Assembly (NCBI RefSeq): GCF_003143555.1
Contig: NZ_CP029347.1
Span: 1,736,001-1,800,000, forward strand
Length of the DNA: 64,000 nucleotides
Source: Saliniradius amylolyticus
GTDB lineage: Bacteria > Pseudomonadota > Gammaproteobacteria > Enterobacterales > Alteromonadaceae
Direction of reading: 5' to 3'
The notes beneath the pieces were generated by a model. That model saw only the letters and a list, made by a program, of their open reading frames with translations. It made no database searches and was not told the DNA's origin. Positions 29,213-39,429 of this stretch are shown here, piece after piece (the stretch's first letter is position 1; the number at the start of each line of letters is the position of its first letter). Made by a program: the position numbers and the translations under genes.

Positions 29213-31038
29213 TTGCGCTGTTCCTGTGTGCGGAATAATGAGCAGGCACCTTCTTCGGCACCGGTCAGGTTGTTGCGCATACCGGCAAACAGCTCCCGAC
29301 CCATGCCTTCCAGGTGACGGTCTATATCGGCGGTTTTCTTGCTGCGCTTGGCCCACTCGGCGTCATCCACATGCACCTGCAGCACGCCGGTTTCGGCGTT
29401 CAGCTCGATGATGTCGCCATTTTGTACCTTGGCCAGATCGCCACCGGCATAAGCTTCGGGGGTCACATGAATGGCCGCGGGCACCTTACCGGAGGCACCG
29501 GACATACGCCCGTCGGTGACCAGTGCCACCTTATAGCCGCGATCCTGCAACACGCCCAGCGGCGGAGTCAGGCTGTGCAGCTCTGGCATACCAATGGCTT
29601 TGGGGCCCTGGAAGCGCACCACTACCACACAGTCTTTATCCAGCTCACCGGCCTTAAAGGCCGACTGCAGTTCAAACTGGTCTTCAAACACTACCGCCGG
29701 GGCCTTGATAATGCTGCGCCCTTCACGCAAGGCGGAAGTTTTAATTACGCCGCGGCCCAGGTTGCCATCCAGTACCGACAAGCCGCCATGACTGCTGAAG
29801 GGTTCTTTGACTGTGGCCAGCACAGACGGGTCCATAGACTCTTTAGGACCATCAACCCATACCAGTTCACCGTCTTTCAGTTTGGGTTCTTTGGTGTATT
29901 GTTCCAGCCCACGGCCACAAATGGTATTAACGTCATTGTGCAGCAGCCCGGCGCCCAGCAGTTCTTTAAACAGCATGGCCATACCGCCTGCGGCAGTGAA
30001 ATGGTTGATGTCCGCCGAACCGTTGGGATAGATGCGCGTTAACAGCGGCACCGCATCGGAGATGTCGGAGAAATCGTCCCAGGTCACCTGGATGCCTGCG
30101 GCCTTCGCCACGGCAATCATATGCATGGTGTGATTGGTAGAGCCACCGGTGGCCAGCAGTGCCACCAGACCATTGACCATCGCCTTCTCATCGACGATAT
30201 GGCCAATAGGCATGTATTCGGTGCCCAGATCGGTCAGGCGGGTGGCCTGAACGGCGGCAGCCTTGGTCAGAGCGTCACGCAGTTCGGTGCCTGGGTTCAC
30301 AAAAGACGAGCCCGGCAGATGCAGACCCATGGTCTCTACAATCAACTGATTGGAGTTGGCCGTACCGTAGAAAGTACAGGTGCCCGCACTGTGATAAGAC
30401 TTAGACTCGGCGTCCAGCAACTCTTCGCGGGTCGCCTTGCCTTCGGCATACGCCTGACGTACGCGGGCCTTCTCTTTATTGGGTATGCCTGAAGGCATCG
30501 GACCGGCCGGTACGAATACGGTCGGCAGATGGCCGAAGCTCAGCGAGCCAAGCAGCAAGCCGGGCACGATCTTATCGCAAATTCCCAGCATCAGGGCGCT
30601 GTCGAACATATTGTGGGACAAGGCCACAGCCGTAGCCTGGGCGATCACATCCCGGCTCATCAGGCTTAGGTCCATGCCCGGACGGCCCTGAGTCACACCG
30701 TCACACATGGCCGGTACACCACCGGCAAACTGAGCCACACTGCCCACCTCATGCACCGCTTCTTTAATCAGCTGCGGGAAGGTCTCGTAAGGCTGGTGCG
30801 CCGACAACATATCATTATACGCCGACACGATGGCCACGTTGGCCTTGGTCATGCTGCGCAGGGAGTCCTTGTCGGCCTTACCGCAGGCAGCGAAGCCATG
30901 GGCCAGGTTGCCGCAGGACAATTCGCCCCGCAACGGGCCGTCACGACGGGCGGCGTCAATTTTTTTCAGGTACGCGGCGCGGCTGTCCTTACTGCGCTCA
31001 ATAATACGTTCGGTTACTTCCTGAATAATGGGATTCAT
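29209..31038 (-). CDS. edd: 6-phosphogluconate dehydratase
   Basis: Converts 6-phosphogluconate to KDPG. A 609-residue IlvD/Edd-family iron-sulphur enzyme. The family's cluster cysteines sit in the [16 protein letters not shown] and [10 protein letters not shown] regions, and [11 protein letters not shown] is present near the C-terminus. It follows pgl by 12 bases and is coupled to glk by an ATGA overlap. Confidence 0.96.
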   Translation of the reverse strand: MNPIIQEVTERIIERSKDSRAAYLKKIDAARRDGPLRGELSCGNLAHGFAACGKADKDSLRSMTKANVAIVSAYNDMLSAHQPYETFPQLIKEAVHEVGSVAQFAGGVPAMCDGVTQGRPGMDLSLMSRDVIAQATAVALSHNMFDSALMLGICDKIVPGLLLGSLSFGHLPTVFVPAGPMPSGIPNKEKARVRQAYAEGKATREELLDAESKSYHSAGTCTFYGTANSNQLIVETMGLHLPGSSFVNPGTELRDALTKAAAVQATRLTDLGTEYMPIGHIVDEKAMVNGLVALLATGGSTNHTMHMIAVAKAAGIQVTWDDFSDISDAVPLLTRIYPNGSADINHFTAAGGMAMLFKELLGAGLLHNDVNTICGRGLEQYTKEPKLKDGELVWVDGPKESMDPSVLATVKEPFSSHGGLSVLDGNLGRGVIKTSALREGRSIIKAPAVVFEDQFELQSAFKAGELDKDCVVVVRFQGPKAIGMPELHSLTPPLGVLQDRGYKVALVTDGRMSGASGKVPAAIHVTPEAYAGGDLAKVQNGDIIELNAETGVLQVHVDDAEWAKRSKKTADIDRHLEGMGRELFAGMRNNLTGAEEGACSLFRTQEQRK

Positions 31039-31050
31039 CGATTTGCCTCC

Positions 31051-31737
31051 TTATGGGGCCCAGACCAATTCGACGTCGGACTGCTTGAGCACCGCGCGAA
31101 TCGGCATTTCAGTTTCATCGTCACCCGCCAGAGCTTGCTCGAATACCTGACGTTTACTGTCACCCACCAAATGCACGAAGGTATTCTTGCTGTCCAGCAA
31201 GGCGCGCAAGGTCAGTGACATACGCCAGTTTGGAGCTGTGGTGGGCTGTACGGCGATATAATGGGATTGGTTACTCAGGTCCAACCCTTGGGATAATTGC
31301 TCGGAGCATGGGAACAACGAAGCCGTATGTCCGTCCTCACCCATGCCCAGAATCAGCACATCAAAGGGGGTGGGGATCGAGTCAAAAGCCTGGTTGCACT
31401 GAGCCACACCATCGGTGGCTTGCTCGGCGCTGTTTTTCAGGCCCACAAAGCTGGCCTGGCTGGCTTTGTTCACCAACAAATGCTCGCGAACCATTTTTTC
31501 GTTACTGGCATCGTCACTCAGGGGCACCCAGCGCTCATCGGCCAGGGTGATGACCACCTTAGACCAGTCGATATCCATCTCAGAGAGCTGTTTAAACATG
31601 CCCTGAGGTGTGCGCCCTCCGGATACCACCAGACTGGCCCGGCCCGTCTCGGCAATGCCCTGCTCTAACAGCCCGGCAATGCGGCTGGCAAACTGTTGAT
31701 TTAATTGTTCGGCAGATTCATAAATAGATTGTTTCAC
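31051..31737 (-). CDS. pgl: 6-phosphogluconolactonase
   Basis: Hydrolyses 6-phosphogluconolactone to 6-phosphogluconate. A 228-residue NagB-fold DevB-type enzyme with SGGRTPQGMF, DERWV and the signature LGMGEDGHTASLFP. It lies 10 bases after zwf and 12 before edd, within the operon. Confidence 0.95.
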   Translation of the reverse strand: MKQSIYESAEQLNQQFASRIAGLLEQGIAETGRASLVVSGGRTPQGMFKQLSEMDIDWSKVVITLADERWVPLSDDASNEKMVREHLLVNKASQASFVGLKNSAEQATDGVAQCNQAFDSIPTPFDVLILGMGEDGHTASLFPCSEQLSQGLDLSNQSHYIAVQPTTAPNWRMSLTLRALLDSKNTFVHLVGDSKRQVFEQALAGDDETEMPIRAVLKQSDVELVWAP

Positions 31738-31747
31738 GCTCTGCTCC

Positions 31748-33241
31748 TTACTTCTTTTTCTTGACTGAGCTTTCCACCCAGTTGCGCTCGTCTCTGGCCA
31801 TCAGTGCGATGGAAGCCACCGGTCCCCAGGTGCCGGCCTGATAAGGTTCCGGCGGTTCGTTGGAGGACTCCCACGCTTCGATGATGCTGTCCACCCAGGA
31901 CCAGGCCTGTTCCACCTCGTCGCGGCGCACAAACAACGCCTGATTGCCCATCATCACTTCCAATAGCAGCTTCTCGTAGGCATCGGCGATGCGCTCATCC
32001 TGAAAGGTCTCGGAGAAGCTCAGGTTCAGCTTGGTTTTTTGCAGATCCATGGCGCTGGAGCCGGTCAGCCCGGGCACCTTGTTCATAACCGTAACTTCAA
32101 CCCCTTCGTCGGGTTGCAGGCGAATGGTCAGCTTGTTAGGGGGCAGCTCTTTAAAGCTTTCCTTAAACAGGTTGTGCGGCTGCGGCTTAAACACGATAAC
32201 AATTTCGCTGCTCTTGGTGGGCATACGCTTGCCCGTGCGCAGGTAAAAAGGCACGCCTGCCCAGCGCCAGTTATCCAGTTCCACTTTCATGGCCACAAAG
32301 GTTTCGGTACCACTTTTTTGGTTGGCATCTGGCTCTTCCAGATAACCCGGCACTTCCTCACCCTTCACAAAGCCGGAGGTATACTGGCCGCGCACGGTCT
32401 TGTCGGCAATATTGTGACTGTTGATGGGTCTTAAGGCCTTTAAGACTTTCAGTTTTTCATCGCGAATGCTGTCGGCATTCAGATCAGTGGGCGGCTCCAT
32501 GGCAATCAGCGACAAAATCTGCAACAGGTGGTTTTGCACCATGTCGCGCATCTGGCCGGCCTCGTCGAAATAGCCCCAACGACCTTCGATACCCACCGAC
32601 TCGGCCACACTGATCTGCACATGGTCGATACAATTATGATCCCAGTTGGTGGCAAACAGCGAGTTGGCAAAACGCAGCGCGATCAGGTTCAGTACCGTTT
32701 CTTTACCCAGGTAGTGATCAATGCGGTAGATCTGATTCTCGTTAAAATACTCCGCCACCTGATCGTTGATTACCTGTGAACTGGCGAAGTCATGACCGAT
32801 GGGCTTTTCCAGTACCACTCGCATGCTGGCATCGATGATGTCGGCCTGGTAAAGACCTTTACAGATATCGCCATAGATGGCCGGAGGCGTGGCCAGATAG
32901 CAGACCATGGTGCGGCTTGCATCCACATGTTCTTTGAAAGCGCCGTAGCTGGCGGTGTCTTTCATATCTACCTTGACGTAATCCAGCTTAGCCGAGAACT
33001 GCTGCCAGGTATCCTGACAAAGTGCCTCGCCACTGAACTTTTCGATATTTTCTTTTACCAGAGCGACGTACTCGTCCAGGCTCATTTCATTGCGCGCCAC
33101 ACCAATGATCCTGGTGTCCTGGTGAATCAGACCGGTCTTCTCCAGCTGATACAATGACGGCAATAATTTTCGACGCGCCAGATCCCCTTTAGTACCAAAG
33201 AGGACGAAGTCGCAGGGTTTAACTGTACTTTCCAACACCAT
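31748..33241 (-). CDS. zwf: Glucose-6-phosphate dehydrogenase
   Basis: First enzyme shared by the Entner-Doudoroff and oxidative pentose phosphate routes. About 497 residues. Coenzyme loop FGTKGDLARRKLLPSLY, active-site RIDHYLGKETV, and EKPIGHD. The start chosen is the ATG at 33241; a TTG two codons upstream is the alternative. First gene of zwf-pgl-edd-glk-eda and divergent from hexR, with a HexR palindrome between them. Confidence 0.96.
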   Translation of the reverse strand: MVLESTVKPCDFVLFGTKGDLARRKLLPSLYQLEKTGLIHQDTRIIGVARNEMSLDEYVALVKENIEKFSGEALCQDTWQQFSAKLDYVKVDMKDTASYGAFKEHVDASRTMVCYLATPPAIYGDICKGLYQADIIDASMRVVLEKPIGHDFASSQVINDQVAEYFNENQIYRIDHYLGKETVLNLIALRFANSLFATNWDHNCIDHVQISVAESVGIEGRWGYFDEAGQMRDMVQNHLLQILSLIAMEPPTDLNADSIRDEKLKVLKALRPINSHNIADKTVRGQYTSGFVKGEEVPGYLEEPDANQKSGTETFVAMKVELDNWRWAGVPFYLRTGKRMPTKSSEIVIVFKPQPHNLFKESFKELPPNKLTIRLQPDEGVEVTVMNKVPGLTGSSAMDLQKTKLNLSFSETFQDERIADAYEKLLLEVMMGNQALFVRRDEVEQAWSWVDSIIEAWESSNEPPEPYQAGTWGPVASIALMARDERNWVESSVKKKK

Positions 33242-33348
33242 TTGCAATAACCTGAATCGTTTAAATGATTAAAAATTACCCAAATCGCAGTAATTTTACC
33301 AAATATGCGCGGTCTAGCTTGTTAATATAAGGTTATACTAGCCGAAAA

Positions 33349-33363
33349 TGTAGTAAAATTACA
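33349..33363. promoter_or_regulatory. HexR operator-like palindrome between zwf and hexR
   Basis: TGTAGTAAAATTACA, one base off a perfect TGTAAT-N3-ATTACA palindrome. It lies 107 bases before zwf and 126 before hexR, so it may control both the Entner-Doudoroff operon and hexR. Confidence 0.8.
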
Positions 33364-33489
33364 ACTTGTAGTTTGAGCTTCTTGCTGATCAGTCACACCG
33401 AATCCCGCCCAAAGGACGAAAAAAGCTAGCCAAACTGACGAAAAATTACAAAAATAGTACGACAATTATAATGAAGATCGACGCAGCGT

Positions 33490-34335
33490 ATGAACATTCT
33501 TGAAAAAATCAGTCAAAGCCAGGGGGCGTTCAGCAAGTCTGAGCGAAAAGTGGCTGAGGTGATTATGGCCAATCCACAGGCCGCCATCCACTCCAGTATT
33601 GCGACACTGGCGAAGATGTCTGATGTCAGCGAACCGACGGTCAACCGCTTCTGTCGACGCCTCGACACCAAGGGTTTCCCCGATTTCAAACTTCATCTGG
33701 CACAAAGTCTGGCAAACGGCACGCCTTTCGTAAACCGCCATGTGGAAGAAGACGACGGCCCGGAGGAGTACACCAAGAAGATCTTCGAATCGACTATGGC
33801 CTCGTTGGAAGTGGCCCGTCAGTCGCTGGATGCGAATACCGTCAACCGGGCGGTGGATTTATTAACCCAGGCCCAGAAAATTTCTTTCTTCGGGCTGGGG
33901 GCATCAGCCTCGGTGGCGCACGATGCACTGAATAAGTTTTTTCGTTTCAATGTGCCGGTGGTCTACTTCGACGATGTGCTGATGCAACGCATGAGTTGCA
34001 TGAACTGCACCGAAGAGGATGTGGTGGTGTTAATCTCACACACAGGGCGGACAAAAAACTTGGTAGACGTCGCGCAGATCGCCCGCAGCAATAACGCGAC
34101 GGTGATCGGCATCACCTCCAAAGACAGTCCGCTGGCGAAAGAATGTACCCTGGTATTATCGCTGGATGTACCGGAAGACACGGACATGTACATGCCCATG
34201 GCCTCGCGCATCGCTCAGCTGACACTGATCGACGTGCTTGCCACCGGCTTTACTCTGCGCCGGGGCAACCGCTTCCGTGAAAACCTGAAACGAGTCAAAG
34301 ATTCGCTGCGCGACTCTCGCTACGACAAACGGTGA
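33490..34335 (+). CDS. hexR: HexR, RpiR/MurR-family transcriptional regulator
   Basis: A 281-residue regulator: N-terminal RpiR helix-turn-helix (about 1-77, with SIATLAKMSDVSEPTVNRFC) and C-terminal sugar-phosphate SIS domain (about 125-255, ISFFGLGASASVAHDALN). In relatives HexR senses KDPG and controls central carbon genes through TGTAAT-N3-ATTACA sites, and such sites occur here. Divergent from zwf and upstream of pykA. Confidence 0.95.
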   Translation: MNILEKISQSQGAFSKSERKVAEVIMANPQAAIHSSIATLAKMSDVSEPTVNRFCRRLDTKGFPDFKLHLAQSLANGTPFVNRHVEEDDGPEEYTKKIFESTMASLEVARQSLDANTVNRAVDLLTQAQKISFFGLGASASVAHDALNKFFRFNVPVVYFDDVLMQRMSCMNCTEEDVVVLISHTGRTKNLVDVAQIARSNNATVIGITSKDSPLAKECTLVLSLDVPEDTDMYMPMASRIAQLTLIDVLATGFTLRRGNRFRENLKRVKDSLRDSRYDKR

Positions 34336-34415
34336 ACATGGCCGCTGGTTCTCATCGGGCCAGCGGTCAAATTCGTTAAATAATTTCACACCGGCGTCAT
34401 TTTTAGCTAGTATTT

Positions 34416-34430
34416 TGTAATAAAATTACA
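34416..34430. promoter_or_regulatory. HexR operator-like palindrome upstream of pykA
   Basis: TGTAATAAAATTACA, a perfect match to the HexR consensus, 74 bases before the pykA start. Its place near the promoter region is compatible with either repression or activation. Confidence 0.85.
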
Positions 34431-34503
34431 AACCGTCACCAATGACGGCGTCTTTTCATTCCACAGACCATTTGGGTCTGAGATAAAGAGAGCGACAGAA
34501 TCC

Positions 34504-35940
34504 ATGCTTAGAAGAACTAAGATACTGGCTACATTAGGCCCTTCCACCAATACCCCCGAATCGATTCAGGCCATTTTAGAAGCTGGCGCCAATGTGGTGC
34601 GCATGAACTTTTCACACGGCAGTGCCGAGGATCACATCAATCGCGCCAAAATCGTGCGCGATATTGCCAGCAAGCTGAATATCTACGTGGGGATTCTGGG
34701 AGACCTGCAAGGTCCTAAGATACGTATCGCCCGCTTTGCCGAAGGCCCCATCCAGTTAGCCATTGGCGACAAGTTCACTCTGGATGCGGATCTGGACGCC
34801 GATGCCGGTAACCAGCAACATGTCGGCATCGACTATAAGGCCCTGCCTCAGGATGTGAAACAGGATGACATTCTGCTGCTCGATGACGGCCGCATTCAGC
34901 TCAAAGTCACTGCTATTGATGGCAATAAAGTAAAAACCACCGTTACCGTGGGCGGTAAGCTGTCCAATAATAAGGGCATCAACCGCTTAGGCGGTGGTCT
35001 GTCGGCCGAGGCTCTGACCGATAAAGATAAAGAAGACATCAAAACTGCAGCCCGGATGAAAGTGGATTATTTAGCGGTGTCTTTCCCTCGCAGCGGCGAG
35101 GATCTTCGCTATGCCCGCAGGCTGGCCGAGGAGGCAGGCTGTCAGGCCAAAATCGTATCTAAAGTGGAGCGCGCAGAGGCCGTTGCCACTGATGAGGCTC
35201 TGGACGACATTATTGAAGCCTCCGACGCGGTGATGGTCGCCCGGGGCGATCTGGGTGTGGAAATTGGCGATGCCGAACTGGTGGGCGTGCAGAAGAAACT
35301 GATTTCCCGTAGCCGTCAGCTGAATAAGGTTGTCATCACGGCTACCCAGATGATGGAGTCAATGATCGACAGCCCCATGCCCACCCGCGCCGAGGTCATG
35401 GACGTGGCTAACGCGGTACTGGATGGCACCGACGCCGTGATGCTGTCTGCAGAAACCGCAGCTGGGCAATTTCCCACCGAAACCGTGGCAGCGATGTCGC
35501 GGGTCTGCGAAGGCGCCGAGAAACACCCCAGTGTGAAAATTTCCAAGCACCGGGTTGATGAGACCTTCTCTACTGTGTCGGAAACCACGGCGCTGTCGGC
35601 GGTCTATGCGGCCAATCACCTGTTGTCTATCAAGGCCATTGTTGCCCTGACGGAGAGCGGCAACACGGCTCGTTTGATGTCCCGTATTACCAGCTCACTG
35701 CCCATCTATGGCCTGTCCCGTCATGACAGCTCGCTCAACGTGATGGCCCTGTACCGCGGCGTTCGTCCGGTCTACTTTGACTCCACCAAAAGCGAAGCCG
35801 GTCAGTTGAAGCAGGATGTGATCACCACACTGAAGGCACATAATCTGGTGCAATCGGGTGACCAGTTTATTATGACCTATGGTGACGAGATGGAAACGGA
35901 AGGCGCCACCAACGGCTGCAAGATCGTTACGGTGCCCTAG
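34504..35940 (+). CDS. pykA: Pyruvate kinase
   Basis: Phosphoenolpyruvate plus ADP to pyruvate plus ATP. 478 residues, the length and N-terminus ([15 protein letters not shown]) of the PykA (type II) group. Substrate and metal motifs: [35 protein letters not shown] and ATQMMESM. It lies after hexR and behind a HexR palindrome. A terminator follows. Confidence 0.95.
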   Translation: MLRRTKILATLGPSTNTPESIQAILEAGANVVRMNFSHGSAEDHINRAKIVRDIASKLNIYVGILGDLQGPKIRIARFAEGPIQLAIGDKFTLDADLDADAGNQQHVGIDYKALPQDVKQDDILLLDDGRIQLKVTAIDGNKVKTTVTVGGKLSNNKGINRLGGGLSAEALTDKDKEDIKTAARMKVDYLAVSFPRSGEDLRYARRLAEEAGCQAKIVSKVERAEAVATDEALDDIIEASDAVMVARGDLGVEIGDAELVGVQKKLISRSRQLNKVVITATQMMESMIDSPMPTRAEVMDVANAVLDGTDAVMLSAETAAGQFPTETVAAMSRVCEGAEKHPSVKISKHRVDETFSTVSETTALSAVYAANHLLSIKAIVALTESGNTARLMSRITSSLPIYGLSRHDSSLNVMALYRGVRPVYFDSTKSEAGQLKQDVITTLKAHNLVQSGDQFIMTYGDEMETEGATNGCKIVTVP

Positions 35941-35970
35941 GCATTCGTTCTTGATCCGGGACGCTTCTGC

Positions 35971-36003
35971 AACGCCGCCTTTTATGGCGGCGTTATTATT
36001 TTG
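35971..36003 (+). terminator. Rho-independent terminator of pykA
   Basis: Stem AACGCCGCC / GGCGGCGTT with a 6-base loop, then a T-rich tail (ATTATTTTG), 31 bases past the stop. Confidence 0.8.
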
Positions 36004-36054
36004 TGTTTATGATAGTGTTAAACCATTAAGCCGAATTCGGAGGGCCCAGCCCCT

Positions 36055-37212
36055 GTGTCTAGTCCCGATAGCCTGGCCTGCCCCCATTGTGCCCTCAGGG
36101 TCGACATTCCGGATCTCCCCCATGGTCATAAGGCCCATTGCCCCCGCTGTGGCGCTCATCTAACCACCTACCGACACCGCGCCTTCGACCGTGTTCTGGC
36201 GTGTGCCATGGCTGCCCTGATCTTCCTGATATTGGCGGTACCGTTTGAGTTTCTGTCCTTCAGCGCCCGCGGGCAGTCCGAACACATTACCATTATTCAG
36301 GGACTGGCCACTCTGGTGGACAATGATTACTGGTTTCTCGCCATTATTCAGGTGGTCGCCATCTTCGCCATTCCACTGAGTATACTGCTGGGTCTGCTGT
36401 ATGTGTTGCTGCCCTTAAAAGCGGGGATTCTTGCCCCGCAGGCACGCTTTGTAATGACGCTGACCCTGGCGCTGCTGCCCTGGGGCATGGCCGAGATCTT
36501 TTTGGTGGGCGCACTGGTGAGTCTGATAAAAATCGCCTCCATGGCTGATATTGGACTGGGAATGTCCTTTTACGCCTACATCGCCTTTACCCTGTGTTTT
36601 ATCCTGACCCTGAAATTTCTCGACCCGGCTCAGCTCAAGATGGCGGTGTTGCAGGAGCGTCAGCTCCAGCATCATGAACGCTCGCCGCTCACTGCCAGAC
36701 AGGCCAGTGAAAGCATTCAGCGCACCTGGGCGCTGCTGCTTACCGCCACACTGCTGTATATCCCCAGTAACCTGCTGCCCATCATGTATACCCGGGTGCT
36801 GGGCGAGGATGAACCCAGCACCATTTTAGGGGGCGTCATCACGCTCTGGAAATCCGGCTCCTACCCTATCGCCATTATTATTTTTGTGGCCAGCGTCTTT
36901 GTACCTGTGGCGAAACTGTTGGTGTTAGGCTGGCTGAATTACAGTGTGCAAAAAGGCCACCAGCAGCGCCCCAGGGAACGCCAGGTTGCCTATCAAATCA
37001 CCGAGTTTATCGGACGCTGGTCGATGGTGGATGTGTTTGTGGTTGCCATACTGGTGAGTCTGATTCAGCTCGGTAATGCCATGAGCGTTTATCCCGGCCC
37101 GGCTGCCATTGCCTTTTGCGGCGTGGTAGTGTTAACCATGTTAGCGGCAATTACTTTCGACAGCAGGCTCATTTGGCACAGTCAGAATCTGGAATATGAC
37201 CGACAACACTAA
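36055..37212 (+). CDS. pqiA: Paraquat-inducible protein A, membrane subunit of the Pqi system
   Basis: A 385-residue inner-membrane protein that works with PqiB and PqiC in lipid transport across the envelope. It has two PqiA repeats of about four helices each. The first is preceded by a zinc ribbon, CPHC...CPRC, at about 7-35. The second repeat (from about 215) lacks the matching cysteines found in E. coli PqiA. GTG start with GGAGGG upstream. Overlaps pqiB by 17 bases. Confidence 0.92.
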   Translation: MSSPDSLACPHCALRVDIPDLPHGHKAHCPRCGAHLTTYRHRAFDRVLACAMAALIFLILAVPFEFLSFSARGQSEHITIIQGLATLVDNDYWFLAIIQVVAIFAIPLSILLGLLYVLLPLKAGILAPQARFVMTLTLALLPWGMAEIFLVGALVSLIKIASMADIGLGMSFYAYIAFTLCFILTLKFLDPAQLKMAVLQERQLQHHERSPLTARQASESIQRTWALLLTATLLYIPSNLLPIMYTRVLGEDEPSTILGGVITLWKSGSYPIAIIIFVASVFVPVAKLLVLGWLNYSVQKGHQQRPRERQVAYQITEFIGRWSMVDVFVVAILVSLIQLGNAMSVYPGPAAIAFCGVVVLTMLAAITFDSRLIWHSQNLEYDRQH

Positions 37213-38854
37213 CCACTCACAACAGGCGGATATCAAGGCCGCCCGCTCGCTTTCCGCCATCTGGTTGGTGCCTCTAGTGGCATTGATTATAGGTGGCTGG
37301 ATGGTCTACTACCAATGGGCCAACCAGGGGCCGGAGATTCAGATCGAGTTTGAGTCCGCCGAGGGCCTGGAAGCCGGTAAGACCAAGATCAAAGCCCGCA
37401 ATGTGGATGTGGGTGAAGTGACCCAGATCCGTCTGAAGAAAAGCAACGACGGTGTGCTGGTGAGTGCACGCATGAATAAAGAAGCTGAGCACCTGCTCAA
37501 CGCTGACAGTCAGTTCTGGGTGGTGTCTCCCCGGGTCAGCATCAGTGAGGTGTCCGGCCTCACGACACTTTTGTCAGGGCCCTATATTGAGCTTTCCCCG
37601 GGCCAGTCCAACAAAACGAAAACCCGTTTTACCGGCCTGGAGGAACCGCCAGTCACTCCCCAGGGGACGCCCGGTTTATTTGTAACCCTGAACAGCGACG
37701 ATGAATTTGCCTATGGACGCGGCGATCCCATCACCTATAAGGGGCTGACGGTGGGAAAAGTGGAAGATATCTTCTTTAACATCGAAGAGCGGGTGGTGTA
37801 TTACAACGCCTTTATCGAAGCCCCCTATCACCAGTTGGTAACGCACAATACCCGGTTCTGGAATGTGAGTGGGGTTCGTCTGGAGTTAAAGTCTGATGGC
37901 ATCTCGGTGCACACCGGCAATGTGGAAACCCTGCTGACCAATGGCATTGCCTTTGGTGTACCGGATAATATGCCCAAGGGCGAGCGCGTGACCGAGCGGG
38001 CCTATTTCGATATCTATCCGGACTATGAAAAAGCCTCGGAAGCCCGTTATAAAGAAGAGGCCCACTTTGTCATGCTGATTTCCGACACCGTACGCGGTTT
38101 GAATGTGGGGGCACCAGTGGAATATCGCGGCTTGCCCGTGGGCAAGGTCAAAAGCATTGATATGTCCGGCGCCGAGCTTGGTAATATCCTCAATGAAGAC
38201 TACCGCATTCCAGTGCTGTTCAGCATTCAGCCGGGTCGGGTGGGTCTGCCCGATAACGCCGAGGGTCTGGACCACGTAAAAGTTCAGACCCGCAAGTGGA
38301 TCAAACAAGGTCTGAAAGCCTCCCTGCAAACCGGCAATCTGCTCACCGGCGCTCAGTTCGTGGAGCTGCAGTTCTATCCACAAAGCACACAGGGCTCCGT
38401 TGAACGCTTTGACGATTACCTGGTGATCCCAGCGATTTCCGACGAGTTCACACAAATTACCCAGAAAGTGTCGGCCATTCTGGACAAGTTTAACGCCATT
38501 GAGATGAACAAACTGGCTACCGATACGCAACAGATGGTCACCGAATTTACACAAACCGCCAAGACTTTCCGTCAGGCCAGCGCGGATTTCTCACAACTCT
38601 CCGAGGATCTGGACACCCGGCAACTGACGGCCAACCTGAATCGCACCCTCAGCCAGTTGAATCAGCTGCTCAGAGATTACGGGGCCGACTCTCAGACCTA
38701 TGATGGTCTGAACCGGACACTGGAGTCGCTCAACCGTATGATGCGAGATTTAAAGCCGCTGATCATGCAGTTAAACCATACGCCAAACAGCTTAATCTTT
38801 ACCGGGGCGGAGGAAGACGACCCTGAGCCCCAAGCCAAGGAGCCGCAATCATGA
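37196..38854 (+). CDS. pqiB: Intermembrane transport protein PqiB (MCE family)
   Basis: A 552-residue protein with one N-terminal membrane helix (about 17-36) followed by three MCE domains (starting near 45, 160 and 285) and a C-terminal helical stretch (about 425-520) that in the family forms a needle-like tunnel across the periplasm. Signatures: FESAEGLEAGKTKIKARNV, and GLNVGAPVEYRGLPVGKV in the third domain. Overlaps both neighbours (17 and 4 bases), so pqiABC is a tight operon. Confidence 0.94.
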   Translation: MTDNTNHSQQADIKAARSLSAIWLVPLVALIIGGWMVYYQWANQGPEIQIEFESAEGLEAGKTKIKARNVDVGEVTQIRLKKSNDGVLVSARMNKEAEHLLNADSQFWVVSPRVSISEVSGLTTLLSGPYIELSPGQSNKTKTRFTGLEEPPVTPQGTPGLFVTLNSDDEFAYGRGDPITYKGLTVGKVEDIFFNIEERVVYYNAFIEAPYHQLVTHNTRFWNVSGVRLELKSDGISVHTGNVETLLTNGIAFGVPDNMPKGERVTERAYFDIYPDYEKASEARYKEEAHFVMLISDTVRGLNVGAPVEYRGLPVGKVKSIDMSGAELGNILNEDYRIPVLFSIQPGRVGLPDNAEGLDHVKVQTRKWIKQGLKASLQTGNLLTGAQFVELQFYPQSTQGSVERFDDYLVIPAISDEFTQITQKVSAILDKFNAIEMNKLATDTQQMVTEFTQTAKTFRQASADFSQLSEDLDTRQLTANLNRTLSQLNQLLRDYGADSQTYDGLNRTLESLNRMMRDLKPLIMQLNHTPNSLIFTGAEEDDPEPQAKEPQS

Positions 38855-39429
38855 AGTCCCTGTCTCTCGTCTTTATGGCCGGTTTACTGATGGCCTGTAC
38901 CAGCGCGCCCCAGTCGGTGAATTATTACAGTCTGAGTCAGGCCTCTGCATCAATGGACGGGGCTGGGAAAACCGACGCTGAGGCACTGATAGTATTAAGC
39001 CGGCCACAGCTGGCCGATTATCTGCGTCAGTCGTTTCTCGTCATGCAAACCGGGCCGCATCAGTTGCACTTCGCCCGCCAGCATGTGTGGGCGCAGAATC
39101 TGGCCAGCAGCATTGAACAGGTGTTGGTACAACATCTTAACCACACCATGGATAACACCGCCGTTCTCACAACCAGTGACCCACGAGCCCCTCAGGTACC
39201 AAGCCGTTTACAGGTGGAAATAGAGCACCTGCTGCCCAGTGCCGACGGTCATGTCAATCTGAAAGCTCGTTATTGGTTTACCGGCCCGGATGGTCAGACT
39301 CAGGCCCACAGTTTTAACCACCAGTTACCACTTAACGACGCCGGTTACGCCCACGCGGTACAGCAAATGCATAGCGCCCTGACTAAGCTTGCCGAAGCCA
39401 TGGCCAAGGTGGTTCAACCACAAGATTAA
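38851..39429 (+). CDS. pqiC: Pqi system outer-membrane lipoprotein PqiC
   Basis: A 192-residue lipoprotein. Lipobox LLMAC with acylated Cys16, then the NYYSLS strand typical of the ABC-type transport auxiliary (DUF330/PqiC) family. In E. coli PqiC forms a ring at the outer membrane that meets PqiB. Last gene of pqiABC; its end overlaps the convergent transporter gene by 4 bases. Confidence 0.9.
   Translation: MKSLSLVFMAGLLMACTSAPQSVNYYSLSQASASMDGAGKTDAEALIVLSRPQLADYLRQSFLVMQTGPHQLHFARQHVWAQNLASSIEQVLVQHLNHTMDNTAVLTTSDPRAPQVPSRLQVEIEHLLPSADGHVNLKARYWFTGPDGQTQAHSFNHQLPLNDAGYAHAVQQMHSALTKLAEAMAKVVQPQD

Noticed and set aside
29213-29356. Longer glucokinase N-terminus of 48 residues
   Set aside because: It would lie inside edd, is Arg/Pro-rich and unlike Glk; the ATGA overlap start gives the normal family length.
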